Shown here: piece after piece, positions 25,701 through 36,312 of the stretch | How the letters are laid out: every line of letters begins with the position of its first letter | How positions within the stretch are numbered: position 1 is the stretch's first letter | Assembly: GCA_032164295.1 (NCBI GenBank) | Contig: JAJHTX010000006.1 | Coordinates: forward strand, 1,240,001-1,304,000 | DNA from: Inonotus obliquus | Lineage: Eukaryota > Basidiomycota > Agaricomycetes > Hymenochaetales > Hymenochaetaceae | Reading direction: 5' to 3' | Length of the DNA: 64,000 nucleotides | Notes under the pieces: model-generated | What the model saw: the letters and a program-made list of their open reading frames with translations, nothing else | Told to the model about the DNA's origin: nothing | Databases searched by the model: none | Translations under genes and position numbers: made by a program

Positions 25701-26210
25701 AAGAAAATCAAAGGGTGAGAAGAGTATATCTCGTGGCAATCGTTCAACATAAGCGAAACAACTCACTCGATACTGCCATTCACAAGGGCCGCATCTTTCT
25801 TCTTTTCTGGCTTTTCGAAAACGCATTGGGCGCCGGAAAGTTGGCAGCGACGACAAGGTGGCTGTTTTAACCAAGTTAGAGTGGAGACGGAAAGCGGGAG
25901 AGCAAGGAACCGGGCCGCCCGGAGAGGGCGGGCAGAGTGAGGGACGGCCCTGGGCTGTCCGTATAACCGGGCAGGACGCGATATAAGAGCTCACCTCGCC
26001 CTCACAACGATTTTTACCCTTTCTGCATGCGGTACAAGCGCGTGCCCCGCGTTTTGGGATGTGGACTGGCAAGGGCGCCTGTCCCTGCGCGTAATTTGCA
26101 GTGGGTGACGTTGGAGAATTCACTGTGGGCACGGCGTTACCGTCTGTTGTTCGACGGCGTTTGAGAGGGTTGTCTGAGGTATTGGATAGTGACGATGGAG
26201 AAAGGGACAT
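22702..26210 (-). CDS. Zn2Cys6 fungal transcription factor with MHR domain
   Basis: Nuclear DNA-binding regulator; targets unknown. The start at 26210 gives MSLSPSSLSNTSDNPLKRRR. The Gal4-type cluster is split by an intron: RACTACRKGKNRCEGE (about 26035) and PPCRRCQLSGAQCVFEKP (about 25860), giving C-x2-C-x6-C twice. A short dimerisation helix follows (RVSRLESQFL; MIGLQSSLDRILSTIQGQ, about 25550), then a disordered stretch rich in Ser/Pro. The fungal_trans region has TFYKCLEEAQGIARSSLFG (about 24690), LLAAWSTNGWLPSGHAMRMA (about 24540), DLGLHRALEKLADPH and RIWLCLYWFDHQ (about 24250), SLGTGRPIVLRDESSIRHC (about 24080). The last exon, GPNGWTGDFAPMPEAW, ends at 22702. More than eight introns. 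Closest in style to agaricomycete MHR regulators. Confidence 0.9.
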
Positions 26211-27586
26211 TGTACGCTTTGAATGCGGGGGAGGAGTATGTACCAGTCGGGACGGGCTAAAGAGGGGATGACGGATATTCGGGAGCGAAGGTGGTCAGAA
26301 CGGGATTCAGTCATCAGGCACCAATCAACCAAACCTGTGACTTGCTATCCATATGCTCACCATCCTCCAAACTTATTCTCCATTTTATTCTCATTTTTCC
26401 ACACTAGTACTACTGCTCATCCCGCTTATTGTGTCGCCAGACACTATGTCTTCAAACAGACGAGTAGCAAATTACAGCAGACCGCAACATCGTTCCGTAT
26501 CATCCGATATCATCGCTATAATTATACTATCTATAACTCTCGTCTTCCAACTCTAAGCGGTCCGCCTTATGTCCCTCTAATCGACGTTCAGCTCTGCTTC
26601 TCTCAACGGCGATGACAAAGTCTACTCTTCTAGGTATCCTTCAAATCCTCTTCTACTGCCACCAAGCGGAATCTAGAGCTCCGCTCTTCAACTTCGTTTC
26701 GGAAGCAGAGCTTATTCGTCCGTATCGTATGTTGTGGCTTCATCCATACCCGCCTTGTATTGACATATCGTCCTTGCATCACAACCAGACATTGCACTCG
26801 TAAACACCCCTGAAAACCTGGGATACATGTTAGCCTTCACACGAATATCTATACACTCAATACCAATCGGTCAAAGACACACGGATTCTAGGACGAAGTG
26901 AACAGGCTCAAATATTAAGCACTCCGTCTTCTTCCTTCTATCAGAACAGCAGAAGGTGCATTTTCATGAAGAATCAATAATCCTTCATGAGCTTCCTGCG
27001 GGGCGCCTCTTCCTTTGCGGTTCCGTCCGTCGGACTTGTCTTAGAGTTTCTCAGTTCCCACTTGCGCTCCTCATGACTTCGCCCAGTAGCTGGTGTCTCC
27101 TCCCTACATTGATTCAGCCACAAACTCTGGTCTGGTAAACCAGGCACATCATGGAGGTTTTACGCCATATGAAGCCTAACGTCTAACTGAACCTCTTTTT
27201 CTCAAATCCCGCGGGCATTCCGCTCTGAGCAGCCATCTATTGGTAGACTGGGATCTGCTTTCCACCTGATAGTTCTGAACCTAGATATGCTGAAGACGCC
27301 GTCTTCTTCCTCCTGATTCAGAGGGTTGGTCATAATTTCTCTTTCACCTTTATCAAGTGACCGCACTGGTGTATTCCCCCGATACATGGTACTTACCCAA
27401 CGCTATATCCCAATCTCCGTCTTATTGACTAGCATCTTCCATACAGCCAAAGTGATTCAGAAGATAACTTCTTCCCGTTCAGCCTCCGTTGATGCGCTGA
27501 TGTGGGGTAGAGCAACCCTGGATATTGTGGGAAAGAGTATCACCGAAGATCTTCCGTAAATAACATGGTTGGTAATACCATGTCCT
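26211..27586. other. Intergenic upstream of the Zn2Cys6 gene
   Basis: About 1.4 kb, AT-richer and stop-rich. An ORF at 26612-26803 (MTKSTLLGILQILFYCHQAE) looks like a weak signal peptide, but no exons follow it. The right end shows scattered similarity to the sequence upstream of the intact OsmC gene, so part of it belongs to that duplication. Confidence 0.4.
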
Positions 27587-28660
27587 GATGGATAACGTCA
27601 TTTTTGATGGCGTGCAAACAACTCAACTCATTGTTGCGCTTGGTTGATGTTCGCTCGCGCGGTGAGTGGTCGTTCATCGATGTACCCTTCACCCAGTCCC
27701 CGCTTTACACGGCACTTCTCATTTATCCTATCCTGCTTTCCTATTACCAATAGAACTTACAGCAGAAGTTGCAGGGAGTAATGGAACTGTCGAGCCTCGG
27801 CAGACGCTCTACTTGTGCTCAGGCTTTCTAGAAGGTAGATCCTCTGGGTAATCATTTACAGCGGGATATGCTCGTACGTCTAGGTCCTTTCTTTGTGAGA
27901 GGACGCAGCGTCCCCCTCCGTTCGATAATGTTGGAGCTGATGATTCCTCTTAGTTATAATTCGTTTCACAATCACTTCGTGTTCTGCTATGCTTCGTTTT
28001 CTATACGTACGCACGTACAACGGAAGGCGGCCAATACCCCACCTTCTCCCGCACCTTCATTTCCAACCTAAATCCCAATGGGACAAATGCACGCAGTTCA
28101 GCCGTTAATATCGACATGGATCCTCGCCAGGAGGCGAAATCCAATTGGACGCTTCGCCCACCAACGCGTACATGTATTTTTGGTATCGCACGAACCCACG
28201 ATCTTCGCCATCATACAAATACAATCACTCTCCCCCTAATGAACATCACTACAACTTCCAAACCTCCGCCACTCCCCTACGTAAACTCGAATGCCGTTTA
28301 ACTTTCTCCAATCCGATGATCCCTATCATCCCAGACTACTAAAACGGCTAAGGCATACATATACCATCGATGTTATGCTCGTCGAACATCGGTCGCCGAA
28401 CGCCGAAAATCGATACTGTTCCCGGTCGCCGGCCATTAGCCTACTTCTCAACCAGTAGCAACGAAAGGCTGGCAAGAAAGAAGATATCATCGATGCAAAG
28501 ATCGACTCCATAGTGCATCTGGGCTTGCCCAAGGACGCGGAAGGTTTGGTATCAATATCAAAGTTCAAAGTGTCTACATTGAAGCTATTGTTTGAATTGC
28601 TTAGGAAGTTTGACTCACTTCTGACTCTGTCGTTCACAAGTTCTTCCCATATGGTCTCAT
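27587..28660 (+). pseudogene. Decayed duplicate of the OsmC/Ohr gene
   Basis: Nucleotide similarity to 30074-31170 runs in order through promoter, exons and introns. The upstream element gatggataacgtcatt occurs at 27587 and at 30074; cgcgcggtg...cattcatcga matches at about 27657; cagcagaagttgcagg...aatggaactgtc matches the exon coding for AEALAEGAGRNGAVKS (about 27760); cgggatatgctcgtacgtc matches the exon 2 donor (about 27862); and ctggcaagaaagaag...catctgggc...gcccaaggac matches the exon for AGKKEAAANAK and VHLGIPEG (about 28468-28540). The start codon, the exon 2 frame and the catalytic region are lost to indels and substitutions. Offset to the intact gene is about 2.5 kb. Confidence 0.8.
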
Positions 28661-28881
28661 CCTGGAACAAGCAGCCAGAAACAGCATACAGCTTAGAAAG
28701 CTAATTTATTCGACGAGCACTCAAGCGATCCCACATCGTAAACAATGGGGAGGAAAATAAACGTTGGTTGTTCTTCTTTCAGGTGTCTTCTTCTCACTGA
28801 AGGTATTGGAACAGGCGAATGATACAGCATAAATTGGCAACGATGCCCATTTAAGGTGATTTGGAATGTGCTTGTCGTGCT

Positions 28882-29733
28882 TCACTGACATGTCGCTCCA
28901 CCGCCATACTTGCCCTCGTAGACAACGATAGCATCTGCTCCGACTCTCGCTGAAATAACCAGGGTCCTATCCTCCATCACTTGTTGCCTCCCCGCGTTCC
29001 GTGCACAGCTCCAGAATCAGGCTCCCAAATAATATCAAGCGCATTGGTGGCTAAGTGGCCATTCTCAGTGCAGTCGATTCTATTTCCGAAATTCACGGGG
29101 GACTTTGAGACTTGACCCGCAATTGCTTGCCGAGGGTCCCAACAGTTCTTTTCATGGATCTTGCTATGTTACTCAGCCCGACTACGCTCGCCAGAATTAA
29201 ATAGTATACATGCCATTCCTACCAATGCCATAGACGGAATCGTGAGGGCTACAGTCGTAATACAATCATTTCAAAACTTCTTACCTCAGAAGAACTCTGA
29301 AATGACTTCTGGACGATAAAGGTATTCAATCCTTGCACAAGGTGGACTGACTCCTCCACTGCTATTGTTCAGAAGGTGATACAGGCGCCGACCCCTAGCA
29401 AAGAGAAGGCTCATGACAAGGTCTGGACTGTCAAGGTTTCTTTGATGTCCCCCGTCTCGTATGTCTAATATACTCTGGTACATTTGCTTCAACCACTTCA
29501 GTGGTGCCAACATCCACCAATACTACACTCCATTCAACCCAAATTAAGTCATACGGATCACAGAGATCCTACATCCCGTATTCTCGAAAGCATTGACGTA
29601 ACGAGAGTCTCCAGCCTGGCGTTTGAACGATACAAGCAAACGGAGTAAATTCCCGCGGAATCACTCCCAGTTCAAGGTGTATCTCCACAGGTAAAGCACG
29701 GAATTGATTGATACGCTTGTCGACTGCGAGCAT
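28882..29733 (-). CDS. Unrecognised multi-exon gene between the OsmC copies
   Basis: No family recognised. Coding-like minus-strand pieces in order: MLAVDKRINQFRALPVEIHL and LGVIPREFTPFACIVQTPGW (29733 to about 29590), LKWLKQMYQSILDIRDGG and ARGRRLYHLLNNSSGG (about 29510-29300), IHEKNCWDPRQAIAGQVSK and ENGHLATNALDIIWEPDSGA (about 29165-29000), and RVGADAIVVYEGKYGGGATC with a stop at 28882. The last two pieces are in different frames with no normal-sized intron between them (only about 30 bp), so either the splice is unusual or there is a frameshift. The start is the first Met of the upstream piece. It lies opposite in strand to the flanking OsmC copies. Confidence 0.4.
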
Positions 29734-30168
29734 TACGCGTGTCAACTATCCGGTTCTACAGTATACCCCAAGATAAGCACTATTGGAGATAAGTGAGGGG
29801 AGTAAGTTCAATTCGGATTTAGTGGTTTAGTTCAGTTCATACCTTTCTACTTCGAATAACCTATATAAAGCTCGCCGTCCCGATTGAAAAGCAGGTCCGT
29901 TATCTGGGTCTTCTTGTACCTCCCGTCCCATGCAACCAAAGTTCATTCAAGTCTAATTGGCCACCGCGGAGAGTTGGAAGGTGTTGGGTTGGGGTGGGGT
30001 GAAAGAAGGTCTTCCGAAAATAGGAAGTATCATATTGATGGATTGATGGATTAGTAATAACTTACATCAAATTGATGGATAACGTCATTTCTTGATGGGC
30101 GTGCGAGAGTAGTAGTTCAGCATGTTTGCTGGCTGCTGCTGCAACCAACGACTAGTAGTAAGCCCATA
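29734..30168. other. Promoter region of the OsmC gene
   Basis: About 430 bp. Contains a short repetition of tgatgga (about 30035-30080) and the element gatggataacgtcattt at 30074, 95 bp before the start codon, which is also kept upstream of the pseudogene copy. Confidence 0.5.
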
Positions 30169-31283
30169 ATGCTCACAGTCGCAGCTAAGCGGTTTCAACG
30201 CGTCGCCAACGTCGCACGCGCGGTGCCAGTAGGCATTCATCGACGTGGACTCATCACCCTCGCAGAGAAGAAGGTTCGTCCTATCCCTCACCAGCACACT
30301 TCCAACACCCTCCCTTGAAGCTCTACTTGACACGCCTATTGCCTACCTATTGCTAATACAAAACTATAGTACACCGCAGAAGCGCTCGCAGAAGGTGCAG
30401 GACGCAATGGAGCTGTCAAGTCTCTAGGGAACGCAGAGGCACCACTTGCGCTCAAGCTTTCCACGCCGAAGACTCTCGGTGGGGCGGGTGATGGTCAGAA
30501 TCCTGAACAACTGTTTGCAATGGGATATGCTTGTACGTCCAGGTCACCTTTTTGTCAGAGGACTCAGCAGTAGTCCCCGTTTCGTTGTGTAGAAGCTGAT
30601 GATGATTCTTTTTTTTGTTATCCCGATTTTGACCTTCGACCTTCCCGTTACATGCTTCGTTCATAAATCCCAACGGCACGAATCCATTCATATCATACGT
30701 TTATATAACATCGACACGAATCCTCAACACATTCACTCACCGAACACAACGTTCAAAATCCCCATACATGTTTTTGTGGTGTCGAACACACCCACGACCC
30801 TCACACACTCATCCAAATAACACCTTGATCCTGACTATAAATCCTACATCCTCCAAACTTCCTACCTTCCCACATCAAAACCAAATGCCGATTTATACAC
30901 TCCACCCCGACAACTCCAATCGTCCCTACCGACACGATAAACTCGGATACCATCGACATCAAACATCGAACACGCATTAGCTTGCTTCCTCGGTGCTCTC
31001 CAGCTAGTAGCAGCAAAAGCTGGCAAGAAAGAAGCCGCCGCAAACGCAAAGATCCACACCGCCGTACATCTGGGTATACCGGAAGGCCTGGAAGGTTTTG
31101 GTATTAACGTAGACATCAAAGTTCAAGGTGTCGAGGACGAAGCTCTAATTCAAGCTGCTCATGAGGTTCGTGCTGTATTTGACTCCATTGGCCACAGCGT
31201 ACTGATAATTTGTATAATTGTAGTTCTGCCCATACAGTCGAATCATGAAGCAAGGAGCCAAAGTTACCGTGTCGAAAGCTTAA
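30169..31283 (+). CDS. OsmC/Ohr-family organic hydroperoxide resistance protein
   Basis: Thiol peroxidase family that reduces organic hydroperoxides with a Cys pair. The start at 30169 gives MLTVAAKRFQRVANVARAVP, a basic, Arg-rich leader that suggests mitochondrial import. Conserved parts: YTAEALAEGAGRNGAVKS (about 30371), GGAGDGQNPEQLFAMGYASC with the first catalytic Cys in YASCFLGAL across the second intron, VHLGIPEGLEGFGINVDI (about 31060), and the second Cys in HEFCPYSR at the last splice. Stop at 31281-31283. Four exons; intron 2 is unusually long (about 30533-30979). It ends tail-to-tail with malate synthase, 159 bp apart. A decayed duplicate lies 2.5 kb upstream. Confidence 0.92.
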
Positions 31284-31442
31284 AAGCGTACGCAGAAATC
31301 GGGGCTCGCAAAATGTAATATTAATACTAAAAATGCATGGCAGTGATACGGAGCTTGCTAGTGTACAAAATGACTTGTCTCGAAGTAAAAATTAATAACT
31401 GAGGAACCATTCGACCTGGTCGTCAAAGAAATGTGAAGGTGC

Positions 31443-33346
31443 TTAAAGCTGTGCACGCTGCCACGTCTGTTCAACACCGTCTGCTGCCTCCAAATAGTAC
31501 ATCAAGTCGCTCGTAAGGAAGTCGCTCAGCCATGCCTTCCGAACTTGGGCTTTCAGATAGTCGCTCGTGATCTTGACATGTTCCTCCGTAACACCACCAA
31601 CCGCCTTCGGGATTGTTGGTGCAACTTCGGCAATCAAGGCGTCGATGAGCTCCGGTGTGATAGGCTGGCCCGAGTCCAAACGAGCGCCGTGGTGAACCCA
31701 TTGCCAGAGCTGAGCACGCGCAATTTCAGCGGTCGCGGCGTCCTCCATGAGGTAGTTCAACGGGATACAACCGTTTCCGCTAATCCAGCCCGAGCAATAA
31801 GCAAGTGCGGCACTGACATTACTCTTCACACCATCGGCGGTAATCACGCCCTTCACCTTTGAGTTCAGTAGATCGGCTGCAGCGACTTGGAATTCCTCGC
31901 GCCGGACGTGGTACTAAGATACAATAATTAGTCACAAGTTGAGCAGAGCAACTTGCAGATGACGTACCTGGTTCGGGCCTGGCATATGTTCGTTGAAGAC
32001 GGACATTGCAATGTCGTTAATCAAAGGGTGGGCTATCCATGTTCCGTCATGACCGTAAGTGACTTCGCGGAGCTTATCGGCTCTGACTTTGCTCATTGCA
32101 ATGTCATTTGCCTGGACGTCTCCCTTGATAGGGATCTGTGCCGACATTCCTCCCATGGCGGCAACTTTTCGTCTGAATGCAATGTATCAGGAATCGGCAT
32201 AAATAAAAAAGGTAGTAATGCTTACTTGTGGCAAGTCTTGATGAGGAGTCGCACATACGAATCCATGAAACCAACCTCCATCGTTACATCTTTTCTGTCA
32301 GGAAGGACTGCACTCCGGTCAGCCCTTCGCTTTTTGATGAATGAGAAAATATAGTCCTGAAGTGCGAACTTATTCAGTTATCCTCCAAGAACGCAGAAAC
32401 GAGTTATCTTACCCAGCGACCGCAGTTCAGTCCAGCCGAATGGTTCCTCAGCTCGAAGAGGATCTCCTCCATTTGGAATGCTGCAGGAAGTGTCTCAATT
32501 AACACAGTCGCGCGGATAATGTTGTGAGGCAAGCCGATGTACGACTGCGCGAAGCAGAAAATGTCGTTCCAGAGGCGAGCTTCAAGATAGTGCTCTATCT
32601 TCGGGAGGTAGAAGTATGGGCCAGAGCCTCGGGCAACAAGCTCCTTCGCGTTATGATAGAAATAAAGGGCAAAATCAAAGATGGCAGCAGAAATTGGTCT
32701 GTTGTCAATCGTAACACGAGCTTCGTTCAAGTGCCACCCTCGAGGACTATACCTAATGTCAGTAAATTCAAGAATGATAACAGATGACGCTTACCGAACA
32801 ATAAGCACAGCAGTCTTCTCCTTGAGCTTGTACTGCTTTCCATTGATATCAAAGTCAATCTGTCGACGGATAGCATCGCGCAAGTTGACTTGACCATTGA
32901 TGAGGTTTGCGAAAGTCGGGGAGCACGAATCTAATCATATGACATCACAAGTAAGGATCGGTAACCGGAAAAGGCAAGTCAGGTGGTCAGAATGACATAC
33001 CCTCGAAGTCCGCCATGAATGTCTTCGTGCCACTGTTGAGCGCATTCACTACCATCTTGCGATCGGGAGGTCCCGTAATCTCCACCCGTCTGTCCTCTAG
33101 CCCTGGTGCGGGGGGTGCACAAATCCATGTCGGGTCTGCGCGAATGTTGGCAGTCTCGGGTGGAAACTCGAGAGGAATGCCCGAGTCGAGCCTCTGCTGC
33201 GCTATCTCTCGCGCGATAAGCAGGTCCTGTCGGGTGGTCTCGAATGACCTATGCAACGCGGCGAGGAAAGTGAGAGCATCGTCGGTAAGAATTTCCGCGA
33301 TAGCGTTGCTCGGATTCTTAGCGTGAATGTGAACACCCTGAACCAT
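31443..33346 (-). CDS. mls1: Malate synthase (glyoxylate cycle)
   Basis: Condenses glyoxylate and acetyl-CoA to malate, for growth on C2 compounds or fatty acids, usually in peroxisomes. The start at 33346 gives [20 protein letters not shown]. Conserved segments: [20 protein letters not shown] and [10 protein letters not shown] (about 33000), [20 protein letters not shown] (about 32800-32700), [20 protein letters not shown] (about 32620), [20 protein letters not shown] (about 32270), [19 protein letters not shown] (about 32130), [18 protein letters not shown] (about 32040), [20 protein letters not shown] (about 31760). About 540 residues, class A length. The C-terminus is QRAQL, so the final tripeptide AQL is not the strong SKL-type PTS1. 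Five or more introns. The promoter lies in 33347-33802. Confidence 0.96.
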
Positions 33347-33802
33347 TGTTATTCCTTTTCCTACAATGTTTGTTCTCGATGAGTGACTTTAGAGAAGATG
33401 GTGGTTGTAGAAGAGATGAAGTATGACTGAGAATGCTAAGCACTGAAATCATTGGCGCTTTTATATCTTTTAACGGGACAGACTAACGGCGCCCCGCTTT
33501 CCCTTCAATTGGCGGCACGTGCGTAACATCGGGATCTGCAGGAATCTGAGCCTCTCCGGCTGGGCATACCTCGACGATTAGTCCGTCCGTTCGGCAAAAC
33601 ATTCCGGTCGATAGTATTGTCTCAGTATTCAACCCCCAGTTTTTAAGCTTTCTTTCGTCCAATTTCTGACCTCGATTATAATGGTGAATCAAGTGTAAGT
33701 ATATCACGCGGGATCGGCGAGATGAGCTCCTTTTAGAACAGCTAAAAACACATGTACTCTGTAAATAAAACGCTTGGGATAGTGAATTACATATACACCG
33801 GT
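33347..33802. other. Malate synthase promoter region
   Basis: About 455 bp. A 75-codon minus-strand open frame (33483-33707) has no ATG start, no homologue I recognise and no splice partner, so I treat it as chance. No named operator was identified. Confidence 0.45.
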
Positions 33803-34632
33803 TTACTGTTCTTTTTTGGACTGCGCATCTTCCTGTTCCGTCGGAGTGCCTAGAGAAAACATTAGAAAGGGATATCGCGGGAATCGGGACGGAGTCACTT
33901 ACTTGTCGTACTGGTTAGATTTCTCACGGTTCGCTCTCCGACTTTGATGACTCTCCGGCACGCCATCTGCCATGCACCACAGCTCACAGAGCCTAGAAAA
34001 AACAAGATTGTCAGCAATTATAGTATTTCTGAACACACGGACTCTATCGCACCAGCCGGAGCGAACGGGAACGACAAGAACCAGGTTGCCGGCCCAAGCC
34101 AGCCGGGCGGCAGATAGAACACAGCCGATTTACGGTACCACCATCCTATCACCAATTGTCCGCCCGTCGTCAGAAGCCAGATAAACATGTTGAATTTCAG
34201 TTTGTAGGAGCTCCGTGCGGAACCTAACTCGCTATCTGTGGAGAAAAACCATCAATCCATCAGTAATGGAAGACGAATGGCTTGCACCGGAACTTGAAGT
34301 CACTCACTCAGCTTCTCCAGTTCCGCCAGTCCCTTGTCAACCCGACGTCTCAGTTTCGCCCACTTGGCAAACTGGTCCTGCGAACTCGTTTGTAGTAATT
34401 CGGCCTTTGCTGTCAGAATCTCATTCTTCAACGATCGTTGTTCGGTAACTTTGGACGAGTAGAATATGCGCGAGTGGATTGAGTATGCCTACAGCAACAA
34501 AGTTCAGCGTTTCAAAGGTTTTCTTGTTGCATTTCTGTAGCAACTTACCAGCTCAAACAGGACAGACTGACCGACCCATTGGATCAGTTCAGCGACAAAG
34601 ACGAGCAGAAAGATAGTCAGTGCAAGGGTCAT
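33803..34632 (-). CDS. get1: Get1 (WRB/CHD5) tail-anchored protein receptor subunit
   Basis: ER membrane subunit of the Get1/Get2 receptor, which accepts tail-anchored proteins from Get3. The start at 34632 gives [20 protein letters not shown], the luminal-end TM1. A cytosolic coiled coil follows: [20 protein letters not shown] and [20 protein letters not shown] (about 34480-34310), the classic Get3-binding motif. TM2 and TM3 are in [20 protein letters not shown] and [20 protein letters not shown] (about 34180-34040). Then [20 protein letters not shown] and a short charged tail, DAQSKKEQ, ending at 33803. Four introns. Length about 220 residues, typical of the family. Confidence 0.95.
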
Positions 34633-35047
34633 TGGGGTTTGAAAGAAATGGACATGTAAGGGGGCCAAAGGTAACGCGCAAAGGTCAATGACAGTGACAC
34701 GCGTCGTCGTCAGACGCGTGCCCGCCCGAGTACTGCCACGTGGATCCGAGAATTCAAAAAAATCATATCGCATAGGTTCTCTTTGTCCTCACGGTCGCTC
34801 TTATTGGCAGTTCTTGTTTTCGGTGCTTGTAAGTCGCCCATAGCCGTTTTCGGACCCGAGAAGCCTTTGAAGCTTGTTTACTCCCATATATACATCAAAT
34901 GGCATTGTCCCTAAATCTGTATACGCGGAGCAAGCCAAGAAAGGAAAAATAGCTGGAACGACCTGGCAATGACTAGAAATCGTTAAGACTATCCAAGCCC
35001 TAACGGCACACGTATAAATAACAAAAACGTCTCTTCAGAAATGTGTA
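34633..35047. other. Intergenic between BTB-1 and get1
   Basis: About 415 bp holding the get1 promoter and the BTB-1 3' region. No feature recognised. Confidence 0.45.
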
Positions 35048-35917
35048 CTAAGTACCGCTCGTTTTCTGTCCTGCTACAGGCTCAGTCTTCTTTGGAACAT
35101 CTAGGGGCATGAGGTATTTGAGGACGGCCTGGCTCGCGACGGCATCTACACCGGGTGTGGCGACGAAACTGAAGCCGTTCTTAGGTTTGTTCATTCCGGC
35201 GCTCTCCTTCACTTCCTCACGAACTCTCGCCACCTTTGCAGATAACTCCAGGCCCAACTTCTGCATCTCGTCCGCCGAGAGTGGCTCAGCCCGAGTGGCA
35301 AGCTCGTAGTAAATGGCATAGTACCATTCCTTTATTTCGTACTTGAGCGCGAAATTGATTCTGCCCACTGTTGGTGTAGTATCCCAAAGCGTCGTCCGCA
35401 AATGGTTCTTGACAAGGCTTATAATCTTTTCAAAGCCCCACTTGTTCGACAAGCTTAGGAGAATTGTGCACTGATCAATCGTCAACTTCGATGAAATGTT
35501 CTTGATCTTTCTGGTATCCGCAATTAAGCATTGAGGTTCGGTATGATGCTCTAGGTGCAACTCACGGCAGGTATAATATCTGGAGAAGTAACTTGAAGTC
35601 GTCCTTCTTAACCGTGTCCAAACTAATGGGCTTCTCGTCGCTCGTTCCTTGTACTGTAGCGCTTCCGGTGGGAGGCTTCGAGAACATGTCACGGAAAACT
35701 CGCGATTGCTCTCCAAGTTCGTGTTTGGGTACTCGAAACAAGGTGTCTTCGACCTACATGTCCGGTATTAATATGACAAGTGGTCATCCAGGCCGAGAAT
35801 GATAGTCACCTTGAAAGTTACCAACTCGAAATAAAATGCATCGTCTCGGCGCACAGGAGCGAGCAGAGTGTCTATGTCTATCGAATGGATGGCTACGGGA
35901 CTCGGAGCTGGCCCCAT
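35048..35917 (-). CDS. BTB/POZ domain protein 1 of the array (divergent member)
   Basis: Mushroom-type BTB/POZ protein, a presumed protein-protein adaptor of unknown role. Three exons, as in the other members. Exon 1 is from 35917: MGPAPSPVAIHSIDIDTLL and RRDDAFYFELVTFK. Exon 2 carries the BTB core: DTLFRVPKHELGEQSRVFRD and MFSKPPTGSATVQGTSDEKP. Exon 3 carries the helical part: LSLSNKWGFEKIISLVKNHL, YYAIYYELATRAEPLSADEM and LGLELSAKVARVREEVKESA, ending PKKTEPVAGQKTSGT. About 245 residues. It lies at the downstream end of the array and is more divergent than the type A copies. Confidence 0.88.
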
Positions 35918-35931
35918 CTTTAGCAGAGTCT

Positions 35932-36309
35932 GAAACGCTGTACACTCATGAAAGGGGTCCTAGGGTAGATATAGCAGGCCAGTACACGTTTGACAGCCAG
36001 CGCCAGTCATTAGTGAGCCAAGGCTCTTTGACAAACTTTGAGTCCCCGCTTTGATATCCCATCTGCCAGACTCGGAGACGAATTTGAATCAGGTTGCCAA
36101 CGACAGTGCCTCCAATACAAGTGAGCACCTCGAAAATCCAAGGCACTACCCAGGGCAATACATGATACATCTCGGATTGATCGCAAGGGTTGATGGATAG
36201 AAACTTGATCGGTATTGTAGGAAGGTGGAGATAAGACGCGCTTCTTCGATCGTGCAAGCCCAACTTTGTCGTATGTTATATTCACATTGTCTGAAGACAC
36301 AAACTGCAC
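35932..36309 (-). repeat. Duplicated 0.37-kb segment R1, copy a (orphan gene fragment)
   Basis: Nearly collinear with 38178-38555. Both copies carry the minus-strand reading LIQI-LRVWQMGYQS, then a variant of FVK-PWL. Upstream, both keep an ACTIEEA / ACKIEEA stretch, but stops and frame changes interrupt the parts between. A hydrophobic run (HVLPWVVPWIFEVLTCIGGT) precedes the conserved part in this copy. It looks like the remains of a small, possibly membrane-spanning gene caught in the segmental duplication. Confidence 0.7.
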
Positions 36310-36312
36310 GAA

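Noticed and set aside
33483..33707. 75-codon ORF upstream of malate synthase
   Set aside because: No ATG start, no recognisable homology, no splice partner; sits in the promoter region.
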